40,443 nt of DNA, taken from positions 1-40,443 of the forward strand of contig JAJUJY010000023.1 in assembly GCA_029265085.1 (NCBI GenBank), read 5' to 3'. The number at the start of each line of letters is the position of its first letter. Position 1 is the first letter of the stretch. The DNA is from Chloroflexota bacterium. GTDB taxonomy: Bacteria; Chloroflexota; Anaerolineae; Anaerolineales; Anaerolineaceae. This document shows positions 1 to 8,401 of this stretch, one piece after another. The position numbers and the translations under genes are program-made. Below the pieces are notes generated by a model. That model searched no databases. It was not told the DNA's origin and saw only the letters and a list, made by a program, of their open reading frames with translations.

Positions 1-501
1 AAACAGGCGGCTTTTTACAGCACTGACGGACATCGATAAGGACTTGCTAATTTCTTCTTCCGAAAATTCGTACCAATAACGTAATATCAAGGCAGCTCGA
101 TCTTGAGCAGGCAGTGAAGCCAACATGCGGTGCAAAATTTGATTTTCTTCGCTGCGGCTGGTCGCCCATTCAGGGTCAGGAGCGTGATCCGGAGTGACCT
201 CTTCCATCCAATCGTCAATTTCTACGGTCGGCAACCGGCGTTTGCGCTGCTGGTCGATGCAATAATGAGCGGCAATGGATAGAAGCCAGGTCGCAAAAGG
301 TCGGCTGGGGTCATAGCGGCGCAAGTTTTGGTAGGCACGCCAGAAAGACTCCTGAGCGGCATCTTCAGCCTCTTGCGGATTCCCCAGCATGCGGTAACAC
401 AGGTTAAAAACCGGCGTCTGGTATGAGGTTACTAAGTTTGTAAAGGCTTCGTCGTCGCCGTTGTAGGCCCGGTTCAGCCACTCATTTTCGAGGTTATTCA
501 C
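1..501 (-). CDS. ECF-family RNA polymerase sigma factor, 3' end cut by window edge
   Basis: I translated 167 codons on the minus strand from a GTG at 501 to the left edge, with no stop. The start is supported by an AGGAGC ribosome binding site 5 nt upstream. Region 2 is clear: FNLCYRMLGNPQEAEDAAQE is the core-binding helix, followed by FWRAYQNLRRYDPSRPFATW. Region 4 is also present: LASLPAQDRAALILRYW, then an EEEIS...SVSAVKSRL helix-turn-helix that recognises the -35 element. Family knowledge: ECF factors direct core polymerase to stress or envelope genes and are usually held by an anti-sigma factor encoded next door. Any anti-sigma gene would lie left of the window. The acidic linker between regions 2 and 4 (around residues 95-120) is typical. 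The class is certain; the specific subgroup is not. Confidence 0.93.
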   Translation of the reverse strand, partial: MNNLENEWLNRAYNGDDEAFTNLVTSYQTPVFNLCYRMLGNPQEAEDAAQESFWRAYQNLRRYDPSRPFATWLLSIAAHYCIDQQRKRRLPTVEIDDWMEEVTPDHAPDPEWATSRSEENQILHRMLASLPAQDRAALILRYWYEFSEEEISKSLSMSVSAVKSRLF

Positions 502-538
502 CGTTGCTCCTGATCAGCTTACTTGTTTCAATACCATA

Positions 539-564
539 TACGCAATAGTTTGAAATAGGTTGCA
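539..564 (-). promoter_or_regulatory. Possible ECF-type promoter of the sigma factor gene
   Basis: On the minus strand the sequence is TGCAAC, 16 nt, CGTA. This differs by one base from the TGAAAC-N16-CGTA pattern known for SigW-like ECF promoters. It would start transcription about 30 nt before the GTG. ECF factors often transcribe their own genes, so autoregulation is inferred. The match is short, so confidence is limited. Confidence 0.4.
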
Positions 565-636
565 TATTTATCTACTGAAATTTTTTGTGGTTTGTGAAAT
601 CGGTGAAGAAAAGGGGGGCTGAGCAGAAACTAGTAC

Positions 637-664
637 TTGACAATCATTGTAAAAACCTTATAAT
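637..664 (+). promoter_or_regulatory. Consensus sigma-70 promoter of the galactoside locus
   Basis: TTGACA (637-642) and TATAAT (659-664) are both perfect hexamers, separated by 16 nt. Transcription should begin near 671, about 75 nt before the LacI start codon. The hexamers fit housekeeping sigma; a promoter this strong implies repression, and an operator-like palindrome lies just downstream. Confidence 0.8.
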
Positions 665-667
665 GAT

Positions 668-691
668 GTTACCGGTCACTTTACCGTTCAC
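668..691. promoter_or_regulatory. Candidate LacI-family operator overlapping the transcription start
   Basis: GTTACCGGTCAC (668-679) is a 12-bp palindrome with one mismatched pair and a central CG, the usual layout of LacI-family operators. A related half, TTACCGTTCAC (681-691), repeats it in direct orientation with a 12-bp period. The site covers the predicted start of the promoter at 637-664, so bound repressor would block it. The likely ligand is the LacI protein encoded next, giving autoregulation and control of the transporter locus. This is inferred from position and symmetry. Confidence 0.5.
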
Positions 692-744
692 ATCGGCGGT
701 GCTTCGAAACCGGAATCCCCTATCTACTTGATTTGAGGTTTTGC

Positions 745-1752
745 ATGAAACAATCTGGGGTCACCATGCGAGACGTTGCAAAATTGGCGGGTGTTTCCCA
801 CCAAACTGTTTCGCGCGTCATCAATGGGGATCCCAGTGTGCTCCCTGAAACACGCCAGCGCGTGGACCAGGCTGTGGGAGAGCTGGGATACCGCCCGAAC
901 GCAATTGCGCGTTCCTTGGCGGAAGGTCGTACCCATATGCTGGCATGTTTTGCGCCGAACTTAACCGATTATACCTTCGCCAATATTATCGAGGGTGCTG
1001 AAGCCGAGGCGCGGCAATGTGGATATTTTTTGGTGGCATCGTCTGTTCCGGATGAAACCAATTTTTCAAACCTGATCGATCAACTGGTTTCGAGCCGCCG
1101 GACAGAAGGATTATTGGTAATTAATCCGTACATTGATTCTCGCCACCAATACATAAATCATTTATTTCCGACAGTTTTAATTGGGTCTGTTTCTCGTGAA
1201 GATGGGATAGGCTCTGTTTGTTTGAATGACGAAGAGGCTGGCTACCAGGCCACGCGTTACCTGCTGGATTTAGGGCACTGCTCTATCGCCTGCATTACCG
1301 GGCCGACCAGTGAAGATTGTGTGCATGACCGGACCAGTGGCTACCAACGTGCTTTGGGAGAGGCTGGTAAGGTAGTGGATCCCAGTTTGATTGGTTATGG
1401 CGATTGGTCAGCGGCTACTGCTTACCGGGTGGTGGAGCAATGGCTGCAAAAACCTCTTCGTTTCAGTGCGATTTTTGCCCAAAATGACAGTATGGCCATT
1501 GGTGCGATCCGCGCTTTACGCAGTCACAAGATTCGGGTTCCCGAGGATGTTTCTGTAATCGGTGTAGATGATATGCCATTGGCTTCTTATTTTGATCCCC
1601 CTTTAACCACAATCCGTCAAGATACCTATGCGATTGGCCGGGAAGCAGCTCGGTTGTTAATTCAAACGATTGAAAACCCGGATTTGCCGAACAGTTATCA
1701 GCGTTTACCGGTAGAGTTAGTCGTTCGCCAATCGACCCAACCTTGTAAGTAA
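745..1752 (+). CDS. LacI-family transcriptional regulator of galactoside use
   Basis: 335-residue regulator. An N-terminal LacI helix-turn-helix is obvious (TMRDVAKLAGVSHQTVSRVI, residues about 7-26) with the hinge helix RPNAIARSLAEG. A periplasmic-binding-protein-like ligand domain follows, with typical landmarks: SSVPDE near residue 95, the ITGP motif, FAQNDSMAIGAIRAL, VSVIGVDDMPLASYFDPPLTTI. I chose ATG 745 over the upstream TTG at 733 because a TGAGG ribosome site lies 6 nt before it. It is the first gene of the locus and probably senses the sugar imported by the following transporter. It lacks extra domains and has the usual family length. The exact inducer is unknown; galactose, lactose or a beta-galactoside is likely from the neighbours. 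Confidence 0.93.
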   Translation: MKQSGVTMRDVAKLAGVSHQTVSRVINGDPSVLPETRQRVDQAVGELGYRPNAIARSLAEGRTHMLACFAPNLTDYTFANIIEGAEAEARQCGYFLVASSVPDETNFSNLIDQLVSSRRTEGLLVINPYIDSRHQYINHLFPTVLIGSVSREDGIGSVCLNDEEAGYQATRYLLDLGHCSIACITGPTSEDCVHDRTSGYQRALGEAGKVVDPSLIGYGDWSAATAYRVVEQWLQKPLRFSAIFAQNDSMAIGAIRALRSHKIRVPEDVSVIGVDDMPLASYFDPPLTTIRQDTYAIGREAARLLIQTIENPDLPNSYQRLPVELVVRQSTQPCK

Positions 1753-1865
1753 CTCAGGAGGTGTTAGAAAAACAGATCGATAAATCTTTTCTGTTTGCGT
1801 CTGTGTATTGTGCAAGTGATCCGATCTATCCGAAATTTCACTTTCATCATTCGAGGAGAATTAGA

Positions 1866-3257
1866 ATGAACCGCAAATTTGTTGCGACGATTTTTGCTCT
1901 GGTAATTGTTTTGAGCATGCTGTTAGCGGCTTGCCAACCTGCTGCTACCCCCACTCCGGAAGCCCCGGCTGCTGAACCTACCGCTGCTCCAGTAGAACCC
2001 ACCGCTGCTCCGGCTGAGCCGACTGCCGCCCCGGTTGCGGAAGAAATTTCCCTGCGCTGGCGCACTCGCCCAGACAACCAGGCTGAAATTGATGTTTACT
2101 CACAGGTCAGCCAGGATCTGGATGCTTCTTTGGAAGGCATTACCCTGGTTTACGAACCGGGTGGCTCCGAGACTTCCAGCTATCAGGACGTTTTGAAAAC
2201 CGAAATTGGTGCTGGCACCGCTCCGGATGTCTTCTGGATCCCAGGTACCGATGTGGCCGACTTCGCCAAACGTGGTTTAATTTTGGACATGAAGGCCATG
2301 GCCGATGCTGAAGGCTTCGATGTGAACGCTTTCTATCCTGGTCCCATGTTCCACCTGACTTTCAACCCAACCACCAACAAGACCGGTGAAGCACTGTGGG
2401 GTCTGCCTCGTGATGTTTCTACATTCGTTCTGTATTTGAACCTGGACCTGATCCAGGAAGCTGGCGCTCCGGATCCCCGTGAGCTGGCCAAGAACGGTGA
2501 ATGGACCTGGGAAGCTTTCCTGGATGTTGCCACGAAAGTTCGTGCATTGGGCACCGATATCTACGGTTACGGCGCCAATGCCTGGTGGGGTCCTTACGGC
2601 GTATGGCTTAACGCTGCCGGTGGTGGTTTCTACAATGAAGATCGCACCGCTTGCGCGCTCGATACCGACGCTTCCATCGCTGGTCTGACTTTCCAGCGCT
2701 CACTGTACGTTGACAACGACGTTGCTGTTCCTTACGGCGAAGACTCCGAGCCCCCATTCATGGCTGGCAAAGTTGCTATGTTCCAGAACGGCCGCTGGGC
2801 AACCCCCGGTACCCGTGCCAATGCTGAATTCAACTGGGACGTTGTTGAACTGCCCAAGGGACCCGAAGGTATGGGTAACTGGCTGTTCTGGGGCGCTTAT
2901 GTTGTCAATGCAAAGACCCAGCACCCCGAAGAAGCCTGGAAACTTGTTCAGGCTTTGACCCTGGCTGAAACCCAATCCAAGATCTCCGCTCTGGGCACCA
3001 ATATTCCCAGCCGCGTGAGCCAGGAAGCTCTGGATGCCTTCTTGACCTTCACCCCGCCTGCCAACAACCAGGCCTTCTTGAATGGTATTGCTGACGCCAA
3101 CAAACCGACCGCTGAAGGTCCATTGTGGGCTGGCAATTGGCCCGATTATGACAAAGTCATGGGCGCCAAGATCAATGCTGTTCTGACCGGTGAATTGTCC
3201 ATCGAGGACTTCAAAGCCACCATCTGCTCCGAAGCCAACAAAGCTTTCGGTCAATAA
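1866..3257 (+). CDS. Sugar ABC transporter substrate-binding lipoprotein
   Basis: 463-residue family 1 extracellular solute-binding protein. It has a lipoprotein signal peptide (basic MNRK, hydrophobic core, lipobox LAAC with the lipidated Cys at residue 23). A flexible linker of about 35 residues follows, containing three EPTAAP-type repeats, then the two-lobed binding domain. Useful signatures are AGTAPDVFWIPG, GKVAMFQNGRWA and the C-terminal helices. It should capture an oligosaccharide, probably a galactoside, at the outer face of the membrane and pass it to the two permeases downstream. ATG 1866 is chosen because GAGGAG lies 7 nt upstream and the signal peptide starts there; an in-frame GTG at 1761 would bury the signal peptide. 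It is followed by a very GC-rich hairpin. Confidence 0.93.
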   Translation: MNRKFVATIFALVIVLSMLLAACQPAATPTPEAPAAEPTAAPVEPTAAPAEPTAAPVAEEISLRWRTRPDNQAEIDVYSQVSQDLDASLEGITLVYEPGGSETSSYQDVLKTEIGAGTAPDVFWIPGTDVADFAKRGLILDMKAMADAEGFDVNAFYPGPMFHLTFNPTTNKTGEALWGLPRDVSTFVLYLNLDLIQEAGAPDPRELAKNGEWTWEAFLDVATKVRALGTDIYGYGANAWWGPYGVWLNAAGGGFYNEDRTACALDTDASIAGLTFQRSLYVDNDVAVPYGEDSEPPFMAGKVAMFQNGRWATPGTRANAEFNWDVVELPKGPEGMGNWLFWGAYVVNAKTQHPEEAWKLVQALTLAETQSKISALGTNIPSRVSQEALDAFLTFTPPANNQAFLNGIADANKPTAEGPLWAGNWPDYDKVMGAKINAVLTGELSIEDFKATICSEANKAFGQ

Positions 3258-3275
3258 TCAAATTCAAAATTCCAT

Positions 3276-3300
3276 CCGCCCCCCAGACTCTGGGGGGCGG
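3276..3300 (+). promoter_or_regulatory. GC-rich hairpin between binding protein and permease genes
   Basis: An 11-bp perfect stem (CCGCCCCCCAG with CTGGGGGGCGG) and a 3-nt loop lie between the binding-protein stop and the permease ribosome site. There is no T tract, so it is a poor intrinsic terminator. By analogy with the malE-malF spacer it probably protects the upstream message or halts part of the polymerase, so that binding protein exceeds permease. Confidence 0.7.
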
Positions 3301-3323
3301 AAAACCCTCAAGGAGGTAATCCT

Positions 3324-5003
3324 ATGGCGGCTGCAACCCGTTCGCCCATAGATGCCCGGACGGACCGCCTCATCCGTGCTGCTATCCTCTGGCATTCGTT
3401 GGCTACGATTGCCGGGTTGGCCATTGCAGTGCTGGCTGGGATCGGTATGGTGTTGGCAAATGTTCCTGTTTGGCTGCGAATTATCCTGACCGTTCTTGCA
3501 GCAGGGTATGGAATTGCCAATGGTCTGGCGGCACTGCATCTCAATCGCAGAAAGTTAAGTGGTAGAACTTTTTCCCTGGTTACAAATTTTCTGGCATTTT
3601 TGGCAGCTTTCCTTTACAGCTTACACATCCTGGGAATATTTACCGGAATTGACCAATTGGCTGCAGTTTTTGGACGCGGCCTGTGGCCTTTAGCTGGTGT
3701 TTTGGTTGGGTATCTGGTATCAGCCCTTGGTGATTCTTTTCATCACAAAATTCAGGTGGAAGAACGGCTGAAAAAGATCAGTAAATGGATTATTTCAGCA
3801 AGTTTGATCATTTTTGCAGTTGTTGTATTAATCCCCAATTTCCCATCCTGGTTTTTAACTACTTTCTTAAAACCATTGCCCTTGATTTTATTGGCATTGC
3901 AGGGCGTTTTGGTATTTGTGATATCGGCAATCTGGCGCGAACCAACCGCAAATGCCTTGCATGCCAATAACTCACATGTTGAATCGCTGGATGGTTATTT
4001 ATTCTTAGCCCCCAATTTATTGGGCTTTTTGCTTTTCTTTGCTGGTCCGCTCATCTTTTCTCTCTATATCAGTTTCACCAATTGGGATGCTTTTGGTAAT
4101 GCAGATTGGGTAGGACTTAGCAACTATATTCGCATTTTTACTCTGGATATCAAACCGCTGACCTCAGCGACGCAGGTGGTAACAGAAGCCCTGGATACTA
4201 CAAAATTTGATGAACTGGCCCGGTTCAACTTCTTTGGCCAGTGGTTCATCCTTGGGGCAGCGGATAAACTCTTCTGGCTGGCCATGCGGAACACATTGGT
4301 GTTTTGTTTGTTGGCTGTGCCGCTCAGCGTTATTCCCGCACTTTTGCTTTCTAATATTTTGAATAGCAAAATTCCGGGTATGAAATTTTTCCGCGCAATT
4401 TACTTTATCCCCAGCATTGCAGCCACGGTTGGCGTTGCGCTGATCTGGCAGTGGTTGTATAACTCGTCGGTTGGGTATATCAACTACGTTATTACCTCCG
4501 CGGTAAATTTCGTAAACAGCTCTTTTGGTGCTCAGTGGATTGACCCGCAAATTCGCTGGCTCTCTGACACAACAACAGCTTTACTGTCCATCATTATCAT
4601 GTCAGCCTGGCAAACAATGGGTTTCAATACGGTGCTTTTCCTGGCAGGGTTACAGAATATCCCTAAGGAATTATATGAAGCCGCAACCGTAGATGGAGCT
4701 GGACGATGGCATAAATTCTGGAGCCTGACTCTGCCGCTCCTGGCCCCGACCACCTTCTTTGTTGTAACAACCACAACGATCCAGGCGCTGCAGGTCTTTG
4801 AACAAGTCTTTGTGATGACTAATCCGCCTGGTGGTCCCAATAATTCCACGTTGACACTGGTGTTATATCTCTACCAGAGCGGTTTCCAGAGTTTCCGCCA
4901 GGGTTACGGTTCGGCTGTGGCCTGGGTACTCTTCCTGATCATATTTGGTGTTACGCTGGCTCAATTCCGCCGCCAACGTGGCACAATGGCCTACGATGTG
5001 TAG
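3324..5003 (+). CDS. Sugar ABC transporter permease, MalF type, with long N-terminal membrane extension
   Basis: 559-residue inner-membrane permease. The C-terminal part (from about residue 220) is a standard MalF/UgpA-like permease: first helix YLFLAPNLLGFLLFFAGPLIFSLY, then the EAA loop EAATVDGAGRWHKFWSLTLP that docks on the ATPase. About 215 extra residues come first and contain roughly five or six hydrophobic segments ending in KISKWIISASLIIFAVVVLI and LPLILLALQGVLVFVISAIW. Ordinary permeases of this family are near 300 residues. The start has AGGAGG 7 nt upstream. It pairs with the MalG-type permease 12 nt downstream. No ATPase gene is present, suggesting a shared one elsewhere. The role of the extension is unknown. 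Confidence 0.9.
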   Translation: MAAATRSPIDARTDRLIRAAILWHSLATIAGLAIAVLAGIGMVLANVPVWLRIILTVLAAGYGIANGLAALHLNRRKLSGRTFSLVTNFLAFLAAFLYSLHILGIFTGIDQLAAVFGRGLWPLAGVLVGYLVSALGDSFHHKIQVEERLKKISKWIISASLIIFAVVVLIPNFPSWFLTTFLKPLPLILLALQGVLVFVISAIWREPTANALHANNSHVESLDGYLFLAPNLLGFLLFFAGPLIFSLYISFTNWDAFGNADWVGLSNYIRIFTLDIKPLTSATQVVTEALDTTKFDELARFNFFGQWFILGAADKLFWLAMRNTLVFCLLAVPLSVIPALLLSNILNSKIPGMKFFRAIYFIPSIAATVGVALIWQWLYNSSVGYINYVITSAVNFVNSSFGAQWIDPQIRWLSDTTTALLSIIIMSAWQTMGFNTVLFLAGLQNIPKELYEAATVDGAGRWHKFWSLTLPLLAPTTFFVVTTTTIQALQVFEQVFVMTNPPGGPNNSTLTLVLYLYQSGFQSFRQGYGSAVAWVLFLIIFGVTLAQFRRQRGTMAYDV

Positions 5004-5015
5004 GGAGGTGAAAAG

Positions 5016-6278
5016 ATGAAATCCTTCCGACTCTCTACGTTTATTACGAACACACTGGCATATATCATCCTGGCCTTCTTTGGCTTTCTGATGATTTTTC
5101 CATTCCTGTTCATGTTCTTTACCTCATTGAAGCAGCCCCAAGATACGTTTAATTATCCCCCTCGGCTGCTCCCGCGCGATCCGATTTCAGCGGAAGTTGC
5201 AGGTTTTGATGAACCGCTTCCTTTATATTATGTAAAAAACAGCAGCGGAGAACTGCGTGAATTTGCTTTGACCAAGGAATCGGTTCAAATTGGCGTATTC
5301 CGCGATCCCAATGCGCCAAAGGATCCAAATAATCCGAACGCGGGTGAATATGTCGATAACCGGCCATTTGCGGACGTACAACCCAATGGACAAAAAATTA
5401 CCATTGATGGGGAAGAAAAAGATTTATACGACATCCCTGTCGATGGGAAAATTGTCCCCATGTACCTGGTTCGCAATGGCGGCGCAAATGTGTTTATCAA
5501 TCCGGAAAATACCAGTGAACGCGCATTGGCAATTGCGCGAACCTCCAAACGGGTCGAAAAAATTTCCTGGCATCCAGAAAATTTCCTGGAAGTTTTGCAG
5601 CTCAAAGAGAGCAACAAGGCGGTTCTGACCAATGTGCTTTCGATGGCGCGCTCGCTAACCAATACAACTCTGGTTACTTTGTTGGTTGTTTTTGGACAGT
5701 TGGTCACATCGGTTCTGGGTGGGTATGCGTTTGCCCGGCTGCGTTTTCCCGGCCGCGATAACCTGTTTGTGCTCTATTTGGGAACGATTATGATTCCCTT
5801 TGTGGTCTTAATCATCCCGCTGTACCGTTTGATGGTCTTGGTAGGCTGGGTAGATAAGCTGGCTGCGCTAATTATTCCCTGGATCTTCACAGCGTATGGA
5901 ACATTCTTAATGCGCCAGTTCTTTGTCACCGTTCCCAAAGAGATTGAGGAAGCGGCATTGATTGATGGGGCATCTCGCTTTGAAATCCTGGCCAAAATCT
6001 TTTTGCCTGCTGCTGCACCTGCGTTGGCAACCCAGGCAACATTTACTTTCCTCTATGCCTGGAACAGCTTCTTCTGGCCGCTGGTCATCATCAACACCGG
6101 GAATTATAGCAACCACGTCTTAACTCTGTCGTTAAACATGCTGCGCGGGCGTGCAGCTGACAGCCCGAACCTGGTGTTGGCGGGTGCTGCAATCTCAGTG
6201 CTGCCGCCGATGATTTTGTTCATCCTCGGGCAGCGGTTCTTCATTGAAAGCGCGATGAGCAGTGGTGTAAAGGGATAA
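5016..6278 (+). CDS. Sugar ABC transporter permease, MalG type
   Basis: 420-residue partner permease. The first membrane helix (about residues 10-37) is followed by an outward-facing insertion of about 150 residues rich in Asn, Pro and Asp, then five helices. The EAA loop EEAALIDGASRFEILAKIFL, expected to contact the ATPase, lies near residue 310. Family members are usually about 280 residues, so the insertion is the main oddity; similar long first loops occur in MalG-like proteins. A GGAGGTG ribosome site begins right after the stop of the upstream permease, indicating translational linkage. It forms the membrane channel with the MalF-type protein for the sugar delivered by the lipoprotein. 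Confidence 0.91.
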   Translation: MKSFRLSTFITNTLAYIILAFFGFLMIFPFLFMFFTSLKQPQDTFNYPPRLLPRDPISAEVAGFDEPLPLYYVKNSSGELREFALTKESVQIGVFRDPNAPKDPNNPNAGEYVDNRPFADVQPNGQKITIDGEEKDLYDIPVDGKIVPMYLVRNGGANVFINPENTSERALAIARTSKRVEKISWHPENFLEVLQLKESNKAVLTNVLSMARSLTNTTLVTLLVVFGQLVTSVLGGYAFARLRFPGRDNLFVLYLGTIMIPFVVLIIPLYRLMVLVGWVDKLAALIIPWIFTAYGTFLMRQFFVTVPKEIEEAALIDGASRFEILAKIFLPAAAPALATQATFTFLYAWNSFFWPLVIINTGNYSNHVLTLSLNMLRGRAADSPNLVLAGAAISVLPPMILFILGQRFFIESAMSSGVKG

Positions 6279-6286
6279 AATTCCCT

Positions 6287-6314
6287 TTGCAGAACCTGCA
6301 ATATCGAATATGAT
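6287..6314 (+). promoter_or_regulatory. Possible secondary promoter before the beta-galactosidase gene
   Basis: TTGCAG (6287-6292) and TATGAT (6309-6314) are separated by 16 nt. The -35 element is part of a short palindrome, TTGCAG-AAC-CTGCAA (6287-6301), which could be a regulator site. It would add expression of the enzyme genes independent of the transporter. Hexamers are only partly consensus. Confidence 0.35.
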
Positions 6315-6330
6315 TGGTTCGGTTCATTTC

Positions 6331-6355
6331 AGGAGCGCGCTCACGACGCGCTCCT
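6331..6355 (+). promoter_or_regulatory. Hairpin between permease and beta-galactosidase genes
   Basis: AGGAGCGCG (6331-6339) pairs with CGCGCTCCT (6347-6355) around a 7-nt loop. The following bases are ATTTAAAAA, so the T tract is weak. It may be a leaky terminator of the transport genes or a message-stabilising stem. Confidence 0.55.
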
Positions 6356-6400
6356 ATTTAAAAAGGTATATCAGGTTGATCAGGAAGGGAGCAGTTTAGA

Positions 6401-8398
6401 ATGGATTTGGGTGTTTGTTATTATCCTGAACATTGGCCAGAAGAACGCTGGGCTATTGATGCCCGAAAAATGCGTGAACTGGGTTTATCGGTGGTGCGGA
6501 TTGCTGAATTTGCCTGGTCAAAAATGGAACCTGCGGAAGGGCGTTTTGAATGGGATTGGCTGGATCGAGCGATTGATACCCTGGCTGCCGAAGGTCTAAA
6601 AATTATCTTAGGAACGCCAACTGCAACACCACCTGCCTGGATATTTGACACTTGTCCGGAAATATTTCCGGTGGATGAGCAAGGCCGGCGGAGAGGTTTT
6701 GGCTCACGCCGCCATTATTGTTCAAACCATCCGGAGTATCAACGCCATTCACAGCGAATTGTGACGGCAATGGTTGAACGGTATGGTAAACATGAGGCGG
6801 TTTTTGCCTGGCAGATTGATAATGAATTGGGGTGTCATGATACTGCCCGTTGTTATTGTGAGGTTTGCGCTGGCGAGTTTCGCAGGTGGCTGAAACACCG
6901 CTATGGCTCTTTGGAAAAAGTGAACGAAGCCTGGGGCACAGAATTTTGGTCGCAAACCTACACCAGCTGGGATCAAATCAAGCCCCCAGTATTGCCGATA
7001 ACAGAACCAAATCCTTGCCTGGTATTAGATTATTACCGCTTCTCTTCCGATTCGGTAGTAGATTATTGTCTTGATCAGGTGGATATCATTCGTGCTCATG
7101 CTCCCGGCCGATTGGTCACAACCAATTTGAGCGTTGAAACAATCAATATCGATTATCACGATCTGGTGAAATCACTGGATTTGGTTACCTGGGATTCGTA
7201 TCCGACAGGCTATAAAGAGGCCTTTGCCAATTATTTATATGCTCTCGGGGAGGTACGCCCATCCCTGGCTTACGATGCGGGTGATCCTTATGTAACGGGT
7301 TTTTGTCATTCTCTGGTGCGCGGCTTAAAACAGCAGCCCTTCTGGATTATGGAACATCAAATCGGAAATATCAATTGGGCAGAATTTAATCCAGGCGTGC
7401 GTCCGGGAAATATTCGCCTGTGGAGCTGGCACGCTGCGGCGAATGGGGCTGATTCATTGATTTATTTCCGTTGGCGCGCGGTTCGTTATGCCCAGGAACA
7501 AATGCATTCGGCGATGTTGAACCACGATGCAACGCTTACCCGTGGGGCAAAAGAAATACAACAGCTCAAGATTGAAGAAGCGGGATTGGACCCAATTTTG
7601 CAGGCTTTTAAACCTGCCCGTGCTGCGATCTTATTTAGTTACCCGGAAATGTGGGCTGTCGGTTTGCAACCCCATCGCAAAGGTTTTTCTTATCTCCGGC
7701 TGGCGTTTTTGTATTATCGTGCTTTCCAGATGCAAGGTATTGATGTGGATCTGCTTCCGTATGATGCCGATCTAACCGATTACCGTCTGGTTGTTGCTCC
7801 CATTCTCTTCCAGCCAGATGAATCCCTGGTAAACCGCTTAGAAACGTATGTCCAACGCGGCGGAACTTTGTTGATGGGGATTCGTTCTGGATTTAAGACA
7901 CCCACCAACCTTGTTATCGACCAACCTCTGCCGGGATTGCTCCGTCCATTGAGCGGATGTACGATCCATGCCTGGCATTCGCTTCCGCCAGAGATTGGAT
8001 TTGCCTGTGAATCCAATTGGGTAACTCTGCCTGGAAAAATTGAAATTTGGGCGGAGGAAATGGAAGCAAATGATGTCCAGACGCAAGTCCTGGTCAAATA
8101 TGCTGATGGCCCATTTGCTAATGCGGCAGCAATGACCAGCCGGCAGACGGGGCAAGGGAAAACGCTTTACCTGGGGTGGTACCCCACTTTACAGCAGGCA
8201 AAACAAATTATTGCCAAACTGTGGCAGGATTTGGGTTTTGGTGTTGAGTTATTAAATTTACCAGATGGTGTAGTCAGCTCAAAAGCTGGTAATCAGCGGT
8301 ATATCTTTAATTTCTGTGAAGATGCGCAAACAGTCGCAGTACACGATCAGGTGGTCAAAATTCCTGGTCGAAGCATAAATGGAGTTATGGAGGAGTAA
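6401..8398 (+). CDS. GH42 beta-galactosidase
   Basis: 665-residue cytoplasmic glycoside hydrolase family 42 enzyme with no signal peptide; it hydrolyses terminal beta-D-galactosides to galactose. The N-terminal TIM barrel begins [20 protein letters not shown]. Acid/base Glu142 lies in [12 protein letters not shown] and the nucleophile Glu318 in [10 protein letters not shown], both at the expected spacing. Cys107, Cys151, Cys153 and Cys156 match the zinc cluster known in Thermus GH42 enzymes. A trimerisation domain (about residues 400-600, with [11 protein letters not shown]) and a small C-terminal beta domain follow. A GGGAG ribosome site lies about 9 nt upstream. It probably acts on sugar imported by the preceding transporter, and galT starts 3 nt after its stop. 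Exact substrate (lactose, galacto-oligosaccharide or plant galactan fragment) cannot be read. Confidence 0.95.
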   Translation: MDLGVCYYPEHWPEERWAIDARKMRELGLSVVRIAEFAWSKMEPAEGRFEWDWLDRAIDTLAAEGLKIILGTPTATPPAWIFDTCPEIFPVDEQGRRRGFGSRRHYCSNHPEYQRHSQRIVTAMVERYGKHEAVFAWQIDNELGCHDTARCYCEVCAGEFRRWLKHRYGSLEKVNEAWGTEFWSQTYTSWDQIKPPVLPITEPNPCLVLDYYRFSSDSVVDYCLDQVDIIRAHAPGRLVTTNLSVETINIDYHDLVKSLDLVTWDSYPTGYKEAFANYLYALGEVRPSLAYDAGDPYVTGFCHSLVRGLKQQPFWIMEHQIGNINWAEFNPGVRPGNIRLWSWHAAANGADSLIYFRWRAVRYAQEQMHSAMLNHDATLTRGAKEIQQLKIEEAGLDPILQAFKPARAAILFSYPEMWAVGLQPHRKGFSYLRLAFLYYRAFQMQGIDVDLLPYDADLTDYRLVVAPILFQPDESLVNRLETYVQRGGTLLMGIRSGFKTPTNLVIDQPLPGLLRPLSGCTIHAWHSLPPEIGFACESNWVTLPGKIEIWAEEMEANDVQTQVLVKYADGPFANAAAMTSRQTGQGKTLYLGWYPTLQQAKQIIAKLWQDLGFGVELLNLPDGVVSSKAGNQRYIFNFCEDAQTVAVHDQVVKIPGRSINGVMEE

Positions 8399-8401
8399 TT
8401 C

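Noticed and set aside
1761..1865. In-frame GTG at 1761 with AGGAGG in front, extending the sugar-binding protein by 35 residues
   Set aside because: The lipoprotein signal peptide begins at ATG 1866 with its own GAGGAG site; the extension would bury it.
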